A DNA stretch of 64,000 nt from Kamptonema sp. UHCC 0994 (GCF_029167235.1 NZ_JARFTR010000207.1:1-64000); one strand, 5' to 3'. Shown: positions 18,088 to 26,385, counted from the first letter of the stretch. Notes: a model not told the origin generated them from the letters alone. Numbers and translations are program-made.

Positions 18088-18363
18088 TCAACCTGAAATG
18101 TCATATTTCTGTTGCATTCCCTGAATGAAATCCCCAATGGGGCGACTTTTCCCAGCATTGAGTTCCTCAAAACCTTGCTGGATACCTGCGATCGTTTCTA
18201 GCTTGTCAATTAATTGGCGCAGTTTGGTTGGATCGATTTTGCCGGGTTCAAGAAAGGTGACGATCACTTGAGTGCGATCGCTCATATTCTGCGGTAACTC
18301 GGTTAGTTCGATTTGCCCATTCTGATAAAAGCCTTCGATCGTTTTGAGCATAGGTTGCAGCAA
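18088..18363 (-). CDS. Antitoxin-like small protein
   Basis: A 91-aa protein with an N-terminal beta-rich segment, MLKTIEGFYQNGQIELTELP, a pattern frequent in cyanobacterial orphan antitoxin-like proteins, followed by a helical half ending GKSRPIGDFIQGMQQKYDI. The start could be the second Met (residue 5). No toxin gene adjoins it. Function is inferred only. Confidence 0.6.
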   Translation of the reverse strand: MLQPMLKTIEGFYQNGQIELTELPQNMSDRTQVIVTFLEPGKIDPTKLRQLIDKLETIAGIQQGFEELNAGKSRPIGDFIQGMQQKYDISG

Positions 18364-18411
18364 TGGGGTAATAGCTCTTTCAAGATTGTATCCGAATAAT
18401 GGTGGATCATG

Positions 18412-18618
18412 CTATGATTTTGGCTTGCAATCGACAAAGGATAGAGCCTCTTCATCAAGATAACCTGCGATCGCCATTTCAATTACTGCCCAAACTGGAT
18501 AGTTCATTATTTTAGCTCGCATTTCAAGTGCGCTACGAATATTTTCAGGTAATCCTTCGAGAAAGATTTGTGCTAATTCAGGGGAGAGATGTCCCGCGAT
18601 CGCAGGCTGAGTTTGCAT
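18412..18618 (-). CDS. Small conserved-type hypothetical protein
   Basis: A 68-aa, mostly helical protein (LAQIFLEGLPENIRSALEMRAKIM). I do not recognise a family. It lies upstream of the antitoxin-like gene on the same strand with a 48-bp gap and may be cotranscribed with it. The arrangement resembles a small toxin-antitoxin locus, but no catalytic motif is visible. Confidence 0.5.
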   Translation of the reverse strand: MQTQPAIAGHLSPELAQIFLEGLPENIRSALEMRAKIMNYPVWAVIEMAIAGYLDEEALSFVDCKPKS

Positions 18619-18650
18619 ATAGTTAGTCCCTCGCTGGAATTTTTACCTTG

Positions 18651-18713
18651 ATCGTTAAAGAAGCTTCTCAAGAACTAAAACAAATTATCAGTCAGTACAT
18701 TTTACAAATTTGA
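18651..18713 (+). pseudogene. 3' remnant of a second copy of the 17570-17866 gene
   Basis: Twenty codons plus stop read IVKEASQELKQIISQYILQI, matching the last residues of the 98-aa protein (AKEAPQEFKMIISQYILQI) almost completely. No start codon or upstream homology is visible, so this is a truncated duplicate. Confidence 0.7.
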
Positions 18714-18741
18714 CAATAATCTTTGGCATAAAGAATTTTAC

Positions 18742-19473
18742 TTAGCTAGCTTTAAAATACTTAAAAATTTCTTGAAAAGAGTTAATCAGACTTTCAATTT
18801 CTTGTTGAGAGCCGGGAATAATATTAAATTCCCATTTTCTACTGTGTCGGGTCAGTAATTGTTTAAGATTTTTTGTGCTGGAATAGTTTGAAACAAAAAA
18901 TATATTATTATAGGACTTGAAATCCATAGTTAATCCCAAGAAACCTCTCCCTACATTGATTCCTAAGTGACTTTTCTCATAACACTTGCACTCGACAGCA
19001 GCAATGATTTTTTTATAACTAGGCATACATTGATGTTTACGACAAAAATCTGCTTCACGTTGAGGTAATATGCATACATCACATTCGTGAGCAATGTCAG
19101 AAAATCCTTGAATTTTTATACCTAAATGAAGCTCTAATATAGATTCTTTTGAACTGCTGCTATTGTTATAATTCTTAGCTTGACTAAAATCTAACCTTGC
19201 ATAAGTATACGCTGGTTGATTTTCAGTATAAGTATAAATTTGTCCTGGACTTGTACGAAAAACTAGGCTGTTGTTATTGAATTTCTTCTTGGATGGAGTA
19301 TCAAAAATTATCTTAGCCTCTTCTCTTTGGGCAGCTTCTAAGATTAATGTAAAAACATAAACTTCGTATAAATCATAGCTTTTATGTGGGTAAATAAATT
19401 TTTGTAGGTTTTGTTGTGAAAAAAACTCTTCTACTTCCGTTAACAACTGATCGGTTAGAGAATTTATTGGCAT
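18742..19473 (-). CDS. Predicted PD-(D/E)XK-like nuclease of unknown family
   Basis: A 243-aa protein with an acidic-core pattern typical of restriction-like nucleases: HECDVCILP (D near 128) followed about 30 residues later by IIAAVECKCY (E-x-K near 160), in the context of alternating hydrophobic strands. Four Cys residues around the core could also bind metal. It is 6 bp downstream of the 143-aa gene on the same strand, so the two are probably translated together. Base composition is lower in GC than in neighbouring core genes. The nuclease call is inferred from motif spacing only. Confidence 0.55.
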   Translation of the reverse strand: MPINSLTDQLLTEVEEFFSQQNLQKFIYPHKSYDLYEVYVFTLILEAAQREEAKIIFDTPSKKKFNNNSLVFRTSPGQIYTYTENQPAYTYARLDFSQAKNYNNSSSSKESILELHLGIKIQGFSDIAHECDVCILPQREADFCRKHQCMPSYKKIIAAVECKCYEKSHLGINVGRGFLGLTMDFKSYNNIFFVSNYSSTKNLKQLLTRHSRKWEFNIIPGSQQEIESLINSFQEIFKYFKAS

Positions 19474-19479
19474 AATTAT

Positions 19480-19911
19480 TTAATAATTAATAATTTCATT
19501 TCGCAACATTATAATTAACTTAAGTATATCGTCTTTGTTTCGTAAAATAGAGGAATCAAATCTGGAGGCATCATCACGCGGATAATAAAGAATCGGACGG
19601 CTTTCATTATTTCCATCCTCTATAAATTCTATTGATTGAATTTCTTGCCGCCCTAATGATTGGAATAAAGCTGTGCTCATATCTATTCTTTTAGCTGTTA
19701 CTTCCAGAGCTTCTAGCAAGAATAGTAACTTTTCTTTTTCTGAATATCTTTCTGTTCGTAACCTCTTTCCTCCTCGTCGAGACTCACTTAGTTCAACTAT
19801 TTTTTCTTCCTGTATCATTCCCTCTACGCTTTCGACAAGGGTGTTCAGTTCTAAATTCAAAAGTTGCTGTCGAATTTGATCATATACTTCACTGCATTGC
19901 TCTTCATCCAT
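19480..19911 (-). CDS. Unknown partner protein of the PD-(D/E)XK-like gene
   Basis: A 143-aa, charged, mainly helical protein with no membrane segment or recognised domain. It has a basic patch, SRRGGKRLRTERYSEKEK, and a C-terminal helix, KDDILKLIIMLRNEIINY. It is the first gene of a tight two-gene unit and could be a regulator, antitoxin or specificity partner of the following nuclease-like protein. Nothing in its sequence decides between these. Confidence 0.5.
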   Translation of the reverse strand: MDEEQCSEVYDQIRQQLLNLELNTLVESVEGMIQEEKIVELSESRRGGKRLRTERYSEKEKLLFLLEALEVTAKRIDMSTALFQSLGRQEIQSIEFIEDGNNESRPILYYPRDDASRFDSSILRNKDDILKLIIMLRNEIINY

Positions 19912-20113
19912 AAAATTACCTTAAGCTGAATACAACAAACTTTGTAACTAATCTACCTCCTGTTTTAACTTATTTGCACCCCCAAATATTGCCTTTTCAG
20001 GTCAGCAGCGATCGCTCACTTCCATAATCAGGATTATCTCACTTTTAGTGCATTACTGGATGAATCTGTAACAATTCGTAATACCTCAGCAATAGAGCGA
20101 TCGCACACTTTCC

Positions 20114-20683
20114 CTAACTCCCTCCCAACTTCAACCACCCAAATACATCACCCACCGTTAAATGCAATTTAACCAAGTCTGGAACTGGTAACACATCCCC
20201 CCCCTCAGTAAACAGTTCCGGTTGTTTTCCAGGCGGATAAACCAACACCGATCGCACATCTGGATCGAGCAGCCAACCCAATCTGCTACCATGTTTTAAA
20301 CAATGCAAAATATTACCAGTCACCTTAGTTTGACTTTGATCGGGAGACAGAATTTCAATTGTCCAATCTGGATAAGTTGGGAATACATTTGCAATATCAC
20401 CACTCTCATCAACAGGTATCCTTTCCCAGGCAAAAACTGTCACATCTGGCACAACTGAACGCCCACCAAAGCTACACCGCAATTCTGAGAATGCTATGGC
20501 AATTCGCTGAGGTTTGACTACTGCATTGATAGCTGTTACCAGTTCAACTTGAAGAATACTATGTTTTCCTTGCGGCATAGGTTTCTGAATAATTTGACCA
20601 TTGATATATTCACTCGCCGGCTTAGTTTCTGGCAGCTTCAAAAACTCTTCCAGTGTGAGATTTTTTGCAGGTATCAGTACCAT
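20114..20683 (-). CDS. Uma2 family protein (DUF820, PD-(D/E)XK fold)
   Basis: A 189-aa member of the Uma2 family, very numerous in cyanobacteria and built on a restriction-endonuclease-like fold. The typical motifs are SEYINGQIIQKPMP near residue 24, VVPDVTVFAW near 77 and WTIEILSPDQSQTKV near 107. Biological role unknown. It begins 3 bp after the ruvB stop on the same strand and is therefore probably cotranscribed with ruvB. Confidence 0.88.
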   Translation of the reverse strand: MVLIPAKNLTLEEFLKLPETKPASEYINGQIIQKPMPQGKHSILQVELVTAINAVVKPQRIAIAFSELRCSFGGRSVVPDVTVFAWERIPVDESGDIANVFPTYPDWTIEILSPDQSQTKVTGNILHCLKHGSRLGWLLDPDVRSVLVYPPGKQPELFTEGGDVLPVPDLVKLHLTVGDVFGWLKLGGS

Positions 20684-20686
20684 TTT

Positions 20687-21787
20687 CTATTCCTCCGCAT
20701 CAATATAACCCAAATGTTTCCAAGCAGCAGGCGTAGCGATCCGGCCGCGATTTGTCCGCTGCATAAAGCCAATTTGCATCAAATAAGGTTCGCAAACTTC
20801 CTCAATAGTTTGCGAATCTTCACCCGTAGCCGCAGCGATAGTTTCTAAACCAACTGGGCCGCCGTTAAAACTTTCAATCATTCTGCTGAGAATTAGCCTG
20901 TCAGTCCAATCTAAACCTAAAGGATCGACATTAAAAAGTTCCAGAGAAATTGAGGCAACTTCGGCATCAATTGGTGTCAAATTTTTCACTTCGCTGTAAT
21001 CTCGTACTCGTCTAAGCAAGCGATTAGCTATGCGGGGAGTACCGCGAGCTCGGCGGGCAATTTCTTCGGCTCCCTCTGTAGTAATAGGGGTGTCGAGAAC
21101 TTTGGCACTTCTAAGTACAATTGAAGTTAATTCATCAATTTCGTAAAAACGTAATCTTTGGATAAAACCAAAGCGATCGCGCAAAGGTGCAGTTAGCGAA
21201 CCCACTTTCGTAGTCGCCCCCACCAAAGTAAACGGTTTCAAAGGAATGCTGCGCGTTTTAGCAGTCTTACCTTGACCAATAGTAATATCTAAACGGCAGT
21301 CTTCCATCGCCGGATAAAGTATTTCTTCTGCTACCTTCGAGAGACGGTGGATTTCATCAAGAAAAAGAACATCTCCAGCCTTGAGACTAACTAGCAATCC
21401 TACAATATCTCGCGGTTTTTCCAATGCCGGGGCGGTAGTAATCTTGCAACTAACACCCATTTCCTCAGCAATAATCAGCGACATAGTAGTTTTGCCCAAT
21501 CCCGGCGGGCCGTACAATAATAAGTGATCTAGGGGTTCATTTCGGGACTTGGCCGCTTGAAGTGCGATCGCCAAAAACTCTTTTAAATCTTTTTGACCAA
21601 TATAATCAGCCAACCTATGAGGTCTAATTTTCTCTTCCTGCTTGTTGGTACTTTCCTCATCAGCAAAAGCTTCCGGTTCCACCAGAGATTCCGGTTGACT
21701 TTTAGCAGCTTTGCGCCGGGGAGGTTTTTTGAACTCTTCCGGTAAATCTGGAGAGGGGGGTTGTTTTTTAGAGGAAATAATTGCCAT
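20687..21787 (-). CDS. ruvB: Holliday junction branch-migration helicase RuvB
   Basis: AAA+ motor (366 aa) that drives RuvA-bound Holliday junctions during recombination repair. Visible are the family signature [18 protein letters not shown], Walker A GPPGLGKT, Walker [10 protein letters not shown], sensor VGATTK and the C-terminal winged helix ending [14 protein letters not shown]. The first 50 residues are a charged, Pro/Lys-rich extension seen in cyanobacterial RuvB. Uma2 follows at 3 bp. Confidence 0.97.
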   Translation of the reverse strand: MAIISSKKQPPSPDLPEEFKKPPRRKAAKSQPESLVEPEAFADEESTNKQEEKIRPHRLADYIGQKDLKEFLAIALQAAKSRNEPLDHLLLYGPPGLGKTTMSLIIAEEMGVSCKITTAPALEKPRDIVGLLVSLKAGDVLFLDEIHRLSKVAEEILYPAMEDCRLDITIGQGKTAKTRSIPLKPFTLVGATTKVGSLTAPLRDRFGFIQRLRFYEIDELTSIVLRSAKVLDTPITTEGAEEIARRARGTPRIANRLLRRVRDYSEVKNLTPIDAEVASISLELFNVDPLGLDWTDRLILSRMIESFNGGPVGLETIAAATGEDSQTIEEVCEPYLMQIGFMQRTNRGRIATPAAWKHLGYIDAEE

Positions 21788-21983
21788 ATCGATCGCTATC
21801 AGACATGAGGAATATAAGAAACCAACTAGCCAATCGGCCTAGGAATGATAGCTGACGGCGGGCGGATCTATTGTTTACAATCTTAGAAGACTTTGCACAA
21901 TTAATGCTAATACTAAATTTGCAGATTTTGGCTCAAAAAACTTATACCAATTTAAATTAAATAGGACTTAGGCAAATTTATTT

Positions 21984-22033
21984 GTACCGCCGCCGTCAAG
22001 GCGATGACTTTACCGCCGAGACGGCGGCGTTAC
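21984..22033. repeat. Palindromic dispersed repeat, GTAACGCCGCC family (copy 2)
   Basis: A diverged hairpin with arms GTACCGCCGCC and GGCGGCGTTAC. It is preceded at 21963 by AGGACTTAGGCAAAT, a version of the outer end shared with other copies, and ends 4 bp before the flavin reductase stop codon. Confidence 0.8.
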
Positions 22034-22036
22034 GTT

Positions 22037-22519
22037 TTAACCGCCATAATTCCAGCCAGTAGTTTCGAGTAGAAGGGGATCGCCTTCACGGTGAACCCCT
22101 GCGCCGACGACTTCTCCGACATAAACGGTATGATCGCCATGTTCCACAGCACCGACAACTTTACACTCTATATAGCCCAGGGAATCTGAGATAATCGGAC
22201 AGCTTGTTTCCTCTCCCAGATAAAATTCTACATCTTCAAACTTATCGCCAACACGCCGCTGAGCTTTGAAAAATTTCTGGGCGAGTTCTTTTTGTCCAGC
22301 TTCTAGGAAACTCAAGGCAAAAACGCCGCTGGCTTTAATCATGGCATGGGACTTGGAATCTTGCTTAACGCAGTTTACGACTAGGGGAGGCTTAAAAGAT
22401 GATTGCATCACCCAGCTAGCGGTGAAACCGTTTACTTCTTCACCGTCCTTAACGCCGCAGATGTATAGTCCGTGAGGAATCTTACGCAGGATTGTCTGTT
22501 TTGCTTTTTCGTCTAGCAC
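22037..22519 (-). CDS. Flavin reductase domain (FMN-binding split-barrel) protein
   Basis: A 160-aa flavin reductase-like protein that binds FMN and probably uses NAD(P)H. The core VNGFTASWVMQSSFKPPLVV and the C-terminal HTVYVGEVVGAG are typical. I chose the GTG at 22519 (V-LDEKAKQTILRKIPHGLY) because family members begin there. An ATG at 22684 would add 55 residues encoded by a dispersed repeat at 22591-22719. Upstream sequence weakly resembles a ribosome site. The physiological partner is not known. Confidence 0.85.
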   Translation of the reverse strand: MLDEKAKQTILRKIPHGLYICGVKDGEEVNGFTASWVMQSSFKPPLVVNCVKQDSKSHAMIKASGVFALSFLEAGQKELAQKFFKAQRRVGDKFEDVEFYLGEETSCPIISDSLGYIECKVVGAVEHGDHTVYVGEVVGAGVHREGDPLLLETTGWNYGG

Positions 22520-22590
22520 GGGCGTACCTATCTGAATTGGTTGTATATAGATTAGTTTAGCAATCTGTATCCCTACTACCAACTTATTAT

Positions 22591-22719
22591 ATATAAGACT
22601 TACGCAAATAGTACGATTTTCTGTCTTTACGAGCCAAGGGAAGTGCAGTTGCGAGATTACGAAGCAAACTCGAAGTAATCGCAACTTTTAATTTTTACTT
22701 GATGTAGTCTAAGTCCTAA
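22591..22719. repeat. Degenerate inverted-repeat element
   Basis: The left end AAGACTTACGCAAATAG and right end AGTCTAAGTCCT are inverted copies of the AGGACTTACGCA end found on several repeats in this window. The interior has a short inverted repeat resembling the TTGCGAG module of the 6286 element. It provides the apparent N-terminal extension of the flavin reductase frame. Confidence 0.55.
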
Positions 22720-22767
22720 GTATAGCGATAGCTATGGTTTAAGTTATCCCCTAATAATTGTATAATG

Positions 22768-24207
22768 TTAAGGTATTGGTTGCAGCGATCTGGTTTTTAG
22801 TTGATCTATCGCTTGTAAAATTGGTAATAAAGTAAAGAAAGTTCCTTTGGTTTGTCCCTTTTTTTCAATTAAACCACGTCGAGTTAAAGACTGAACGGCA
22901 TTAACTAAGTTTGGCAATATTTGAGGAGTAAATTCTCGATCTAATTGAATTTCCTTATGAATTTGTTTCATAGTTAAACCTTGAGGATATTTACTCAAAA
23001 CTTCGGTAATTTTTAACTCAATATCAGATAAACGTTGCCAATGTTGTTGTAAAATAGCTTGTAATTCTGTGGTTAAAAATAAAGGAGAAAGTTGACTAAA
23101 TTCAGCAACACTGCCATTAAATAAATCTTCAATTGTGTAAGCGATTAAATTTAACCATAAGGGGTTGCCTTGATAAAAATTAATAATATCCAACCATCTC
23201 TCTTGATCTTGTAAGCCTATTTTTTGCCAAATTTCTGTGATAATTGTGGGTTCTAAACCGGGTAATGGGTAAATTTTAACGAAAGGATTTTTTTGAGAAA
23301 GAGAGATAATATCGATCGGCGGTTCCCAACTAATGAGAATGAGGCAACTTTGATGACAAAGTTCGGCAATTTGTTTAAATAGTTTGCTATAATTGGTTTG
23401 GTCTGGTTGATAATTTCCGGCTAATTCTCGGCTACTTAGGATATTTTGGACATCATCAAAAATAATCAGACAGCGATGACAACGGAGAAAGTTAAGGAAA
23501 TTTTGACGCAATTCATCGAGATTATCTGGTAATTGATTTTCCGTGTTTTGCAGAAAAATTTGCAGGATAGATTTGAGGAGTTTTTCTAAGGTTGGCGCGG
23601 TGTCGAGACTGCGGTAGATAATGTAATCAAATTGTGGTTTTATTTGTTCGATAAGAGTAAGAGTGAGGGCTGTTTTGCCGATGCCACTTAGACCTAACAT
23701 GGTAATGATGCGAGTACGATCTTGGAGTATCCATTTTTGTAGTGTTTCAAGTTCAGTGGGGCGGTGGGAAATTGAGGCAATCGTTGGTACTTCTGTTAAA
23801 TCTAATATGGTTTCATCGGATGTAGATGATGAGGAAAGGGATGATTGATCTTTTTTATCGGGAGAAACACTTAGATTATTATTAATTGTAAAGTTACTTT
23901 GGCAAACTCCAGAAACAATGGTTGATGGATAATTAGATGATGAAACATCATTTTTTATATTTTTTAAAACGCTTCTAACATTTTTTTTACTAACCTCTTC
24001 TCCTAATGCTTTCGATAGCGTTTTCCAAAGAGCATATCCCACATTTTTAACATGACTTTCACTAAAACCATGTTCACGAGCAATTTCCTTATACAATTGA
24101 CCCTGAATACCGCCACGTAAAATAGCTTCTTGAAGATCATCAAGATGTTTGCCAGTTCTTTCAAAAATTAAGTCATCGGTCAGTTTTAAAATTTCGTCTA
24201 TCTCCAT
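22768..24207 (-). CDS. STAND-type NB-ARC ATPase with N-terminal helix-turn-helix-like domain
   Basis: A 479-aa signal-transduction ATPase. Residues 1-80 are a helical domain with HTH-like character (GGIQGQLYKEIAREHGFSES) seen at the start of many cyanobacterial NB-ARC proteins. After a low-complexity Ser linker comes the NB-ARC domain: Walker A GLSGIGKT near 171, Walker B CLIIFDDV near 243, and a winged-helix end. The usual C-terminal WD40 or TPR sensor repeats are missing, so this is either a short form or a truncation. STAND proteins often act in defence or cell-death signalling. It is divergent from the small ORFs at 24573-24886. Confidence 0.85.
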   Translation of the reverse strand: MEIDEILKLTDDLIFERTGKHLDDLQEAILRGGIQGQLYKEIAREHGFSESHVKNVGYALWKTLSKALGEEVSKKNVRSVLKNIKNDVSSSNYPSTIVSGVCQSNFTINNNLSVSPDKKDQSSLSSSSTSDETILDLTEVPTIASISHRPTELETLQKWILQDRTRIITMLGLSGIGKTALTLTLIEQIKPQFDYIIYRSLDTAPTLEKLLKSILQIFLQNTENQLPDNLDELRQNFLNFLRCHRCLIIFDDVQNILSSRELAGNYQPDQTNYSKLFKQIAELCHQSCLILISWEPPIDIISLSQKNPFVKIYPLPGLEPTIITEIWQKIGLQDQERWLDIINFYQGNPLWLNLIAYTIEDLFNGSVAEFSQLSPLFLTTELQAILQQHWQRLSDIELKITEVLSKYPQGLTMKQIHKEIQLDREFTPQILPNLVNAVQSLTRRGLIEKKGQTKGTFFTLLPILQAIDQLKTRSLQPIP

Positions 24208-24572
24208 AAGTCGTTAGAATTACCTATTTTGGATTATTTTAACAGATTTTTGTGACTTTTCGTAATTTTTAGTAACTTTCGGACTTGGCAAATCATAATT
24301 TTTAAGACTTTTTAGGCTTTTTTCGGTCTTGACAGTGACAATTCATTTTTGGCATCATAGTGATAGCTGTAAGAAGTAGGTGGCCATATCATGCTTACAA
24401 ACATTAATCCCCGCCAGGTCTTGACTTGTTTGATCGTGATTACAAAGAATAATCCGGGATGCTATAAGTCTTTTGCAGCAAAGAAATTGACATCTCAGGT
24501 TGTAAGTTTACTATATGGCCACCTCACTTACATTTTTCATGAAAACCAACAAAATGCAAGGAGAATCGATTT
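24208..24572. other. Intergenic region with an imperfect long inverted repeat
   Basis: The 365-bp divergent region contains AGGTGGCCATAT near 24380 and its perfect complement ATATGGCCACCT near 24515, each extended by CTTACAA on the inner side, giving arms of about 25 bp separated by about 110 bp. A TTGACA (24329-24334) with CATCAT 18 bp later could be a rightward promoter. A 67-codon frame at 24391-24594 looks accidental. The arms could shape an RNA leader, an antisense RNA or a small mobile element. Confidence 0.45.
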
Positions 24573-24722
24573 ATGGAGATCATATTGTTACTGAGTGCCT
24601 GTTGTTTTGCTGGCATTGCTGGTTCTACAGCTATACTAGAAGCTGTCAAAGAAGATCAACCACACGAAATCAACCACAAGAAGAAAGTCAATGCAAATAA
24701 TTTTAGCTGTCGCGAATGCTAG
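24573..24722 (+). CDS. Tiny hydrophobic peptide
   Basis: A 49-aa ORF with an excellent ribosome binding site (AAGGAG at 24558-24563, nine bases before ATG). The N-terminal half is a membrane helix (MEIILLLSACCFAGIAGSTA) and the tail is charged and Lys-rich (HKKKVNANNFSCREC). The pattern fits a small membrane peptide such as a type I toxin or a regulatory subunit. Its stop overlaps the next start, which indicates translational coupling. I recognise no family. Confidence 0.55.
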   Translation: MEIILLLSACCFAGIAGSTAILEAVKEDQPHEINHKKKVNANNFSCREC

Positions 24723-24886
24723 GTGTCGAAAATAGTATAGGTGAGGTGTCAAAAGTATTAGCTGATACAATTTTGCCCTTAGAAGGAATGCTGGAAACCT
24801 TTATGGAGCATTATCACCTTATCCTATCACGACAAATACAGATCGTCTACCAGATTGATCGTCAATTGTTTGAAAAGACTGCTTAA
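24716..24886 (+). CDS. Tiny soluble protein overlapping the preceding ORF
   Basis: A 56-aa helical protein (MLGVENSIGEVSKVLADTIL...IQIVYQIDRQLFEKTA). The start lies inside the last codons of the 49-aa ORF (7-base overlap) and the stop is immediately followed by a terminator hairpin, so the two form a compact operon. No family is recognised. A helix-rich small partner of the membrane peptide is plausible. Confidence 0.5.
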   Translation: MLGVENSIGEVSKVLADTILPLEGMLETFMEHYHLILSRQIQIVYQIDRQLFEKTA

Positions 24887-24916
24887 AAAGACCACTAGGT
24901 TCCTAGTGAGTCTTTT
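24886..24916 (+). terminator. Rho-independent terminator of the tiny-ORF pair
   Basis: Stem AAAAGAC/CACTAGG pairs with CCTAGTG/GTCTTTT across a 2-base loop with one bulge and ends in a T-run. It ends 44 bp before the membrane-protein gene, so that gene is probably transcribed separately. Confidence 0.8.
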
Positions 24917-24960
24917 ACATATTAAGGTCAGAAAATTTATGTATTTAATCTAGGCAAAAT

Positions 24961-25905
24961 ATGAACGATCGGTTTCGATCAACCTTACAGTTCTTATTAA
25001 CAGGGTTGCTAATTGGTGTAGTGGTTAATCAAATATTTAGTTGCTTCATCATGGGTGGCTATGTTATGCCTGATCCAACAGCCTCTACTGCTAATGTTAA
25101 TGTTATAGTACAAAAGTTTAAAGTTCCTGTTATAGAAATAGCTTTTTTACTTGGACTTTCTCTAAATTTTCTAAGAATAGGTCATGCTTTGATTGTATTA
25201 GAAACCAGTCGATCTTGTCGTGATTATCAGGACTGTATGGAAAAAAATTGTTTTAAATGGCATATTCCTTTTAGCCAAATTTCTTGTTTATTGTTATTTG
25301 TTGTCATAGGAATTTATTTAGTTTTATTTGGTCTGCCTAATTTTGAACAAAAGAGTGCTGAAGTTTTACTCGCAACAATTGCATTATTTTTTGTAATATT
25401 TTTTTGGGATGCACCTACATTTTCTGTGTATATAAAGTATATAAATAGCCAGAAAAATATTTCTTCGGTGTTAATAGAAATAGTTTTTAATCACTCTATA
25501 GGTAAACAAAATGAAAATTATAATAATAATTGTATAGCTAGAGCTTTAATTAATTGGGTGATTTACGATCTGGCTTGTTTCGCATTACTTATCCTGGGAT
25601 TTGCTCTAATTGGCATCTTGTATACAAATAAGCTTTGCTTGCCTCTATTGGGATGTTTAGAGGAAAACTATATTAAACTTGCTTGGGCTTCATTTTTACT
25701 AATATTGGTTTCTATCTTAGATTACTCCCATCCTAAATTATTTAAAATAAAATTACCTTTTGGCTGGTTAACTAATGGTATATTCTATATAAAATTACCT
25801 TTCGGCTGGTTAACTAATGGTATATTCTATTGGGGAGATGAATCTGAGAAAAGAGAGTCTGATGTACTAAATGACAGTGCTTCTGGTTCATACTCTAAAG
25901 AATAA
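24961..25905 (+). CDS. Multi-pass membrane protein of unknown function
   Basis: A 314-aa, AT-rich gene for a protein with about five hydrophobic segments (near 9-30, 55-75, 103-124, 135-152, 203-225, 240-260). No transporter signature is recognised. Residues about 263-290 contain the 14-residue unit IKLPFGWLTNGIFY twice in a row, from a 42-bp tandem duplication (25747-25788 and 25789-25830) with one base difference, so recent slippage lengthened the C-terminal region without breaking the frame. It follows the tiny ORFs after a terminator and may belong to the same accessory unit. Confidence 0.7.
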   Translation: MNDRFRSTLQFLLTGLLIGVVVNQIFSCFIMGGYVMPDPTASTANVNVIVQKFKVPVIEIAFLLGLSLNFLRIGHALIVLETSRSCRDYQDCMEKNCFKWHIPFSQISCLLLFVVIGIYLVLFGLPNFEQKSAEVLLATIALFFVIFFWDAPTFSVYIKYINSQKNISSVLIEIVFNHSIGKQNENYNNNCIARALINWVIYDLACFALLILGFALIGILYTNKLCLPLLGCLEENYIKLAWASFLLILVSILDYSHPKLFKIKLPFGWLTNGIFYIKLPFGWLTNGIFYWGDESEKRESDVLNDSASGSYSKE

Positions 25906-25911
25906 CTCACG

Positions 25912-26244
25912 CTAATTTACTCCTAATTTTTGGTAAGCATCGGCGGCCAAAATACGTTGTCTTCCAGTGCTTCGATGCTTTTGTATTTCTAATAAACTTT
26001 CGCGAAATTCTGGTTTCAATTCTAATCCTCGATCGGGATCGCTAAAATACTCGTCTAAAGACTCTTTTATAGTAAGTTGAATTAAATCCTGAAGTTCCTG
26101 AGATGATATACCTTGATTTATTTCATCAGGTCTTTTTGCTTCCACCTCTTGACTAACTATTTTTTGTAAGTCTTCTAGTAATTGTAACTTGTCACTTATT
26201 CTTAAACTTTGGACTTGTTGCAGTATCTCGTTATAAGTTGCCAT
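25912..26244 (-). CDS. Hypothetical antitoxin-like protein
   Basis: A 110-aa helical protein starting MATYNEILQQVQSLRISDKLQLLEDL, a pattern seen in cyanobacterial orphan antitoxin-like proteins, with an acidic centre (ESLDEYFSDPDRGLELKPEF). An upstream in-frame ATG at 26322 would add 26 unrelated residues; I prefer the inner ATG. No toxin follows: the next frame on this strand is far away and the membrane protein converges on it. Confidence 0.6.
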   Translation of the reverse strand: MATYNEILQQVQSLRISDKLQLLEDLQKIVSQEVEAKRPDEINQGISSQELQDLIQLTIKESLDEYFSDPDRGLELKPEFRESLLEIQKHRSTGRQRILAADAYQKLGVN

Positions 26245-26330
26245 AGATTTTTCCCGTAAGATAAATACGATCTCACTATTATATATTAAATGCAGGTGTT
26301 TGTCAAAAGTATATTTTCTCAATTGCTAAT

Positions 26331-26385
26331 TAAAAAAGAAAGGCGATCGCTCTTTTTTCTTAGTAAAAAAGCGATCGCGATCGCC
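26331..26385 (-). terminator. Terminator built from HIP1 palindromes
   Basis: Leftward reading gives GGCGATCGCGATCGCTTTTTT, a short loop, and AAAAAAGAGCGATCGCC followed by TTTCTTTTTT. It lies directly after the dienelactone hydrolase stop codon and should terminate that gene. Confidence 0.75.

Noticed and set aside
22520-22684. 55-residue N-terminal extension of the flavin reductase
   Set aside because: It is encoded by a dispersed inverted repeat and is absent from the family pattern; the GTG at 22519 fits better.
24391-24594. 67-codon ORF in the NB-ARC divergent region
   Set aside because: It lies across the inverted repeat, has no ribosome site, and overlaps the better-supported 49-aa ORF.
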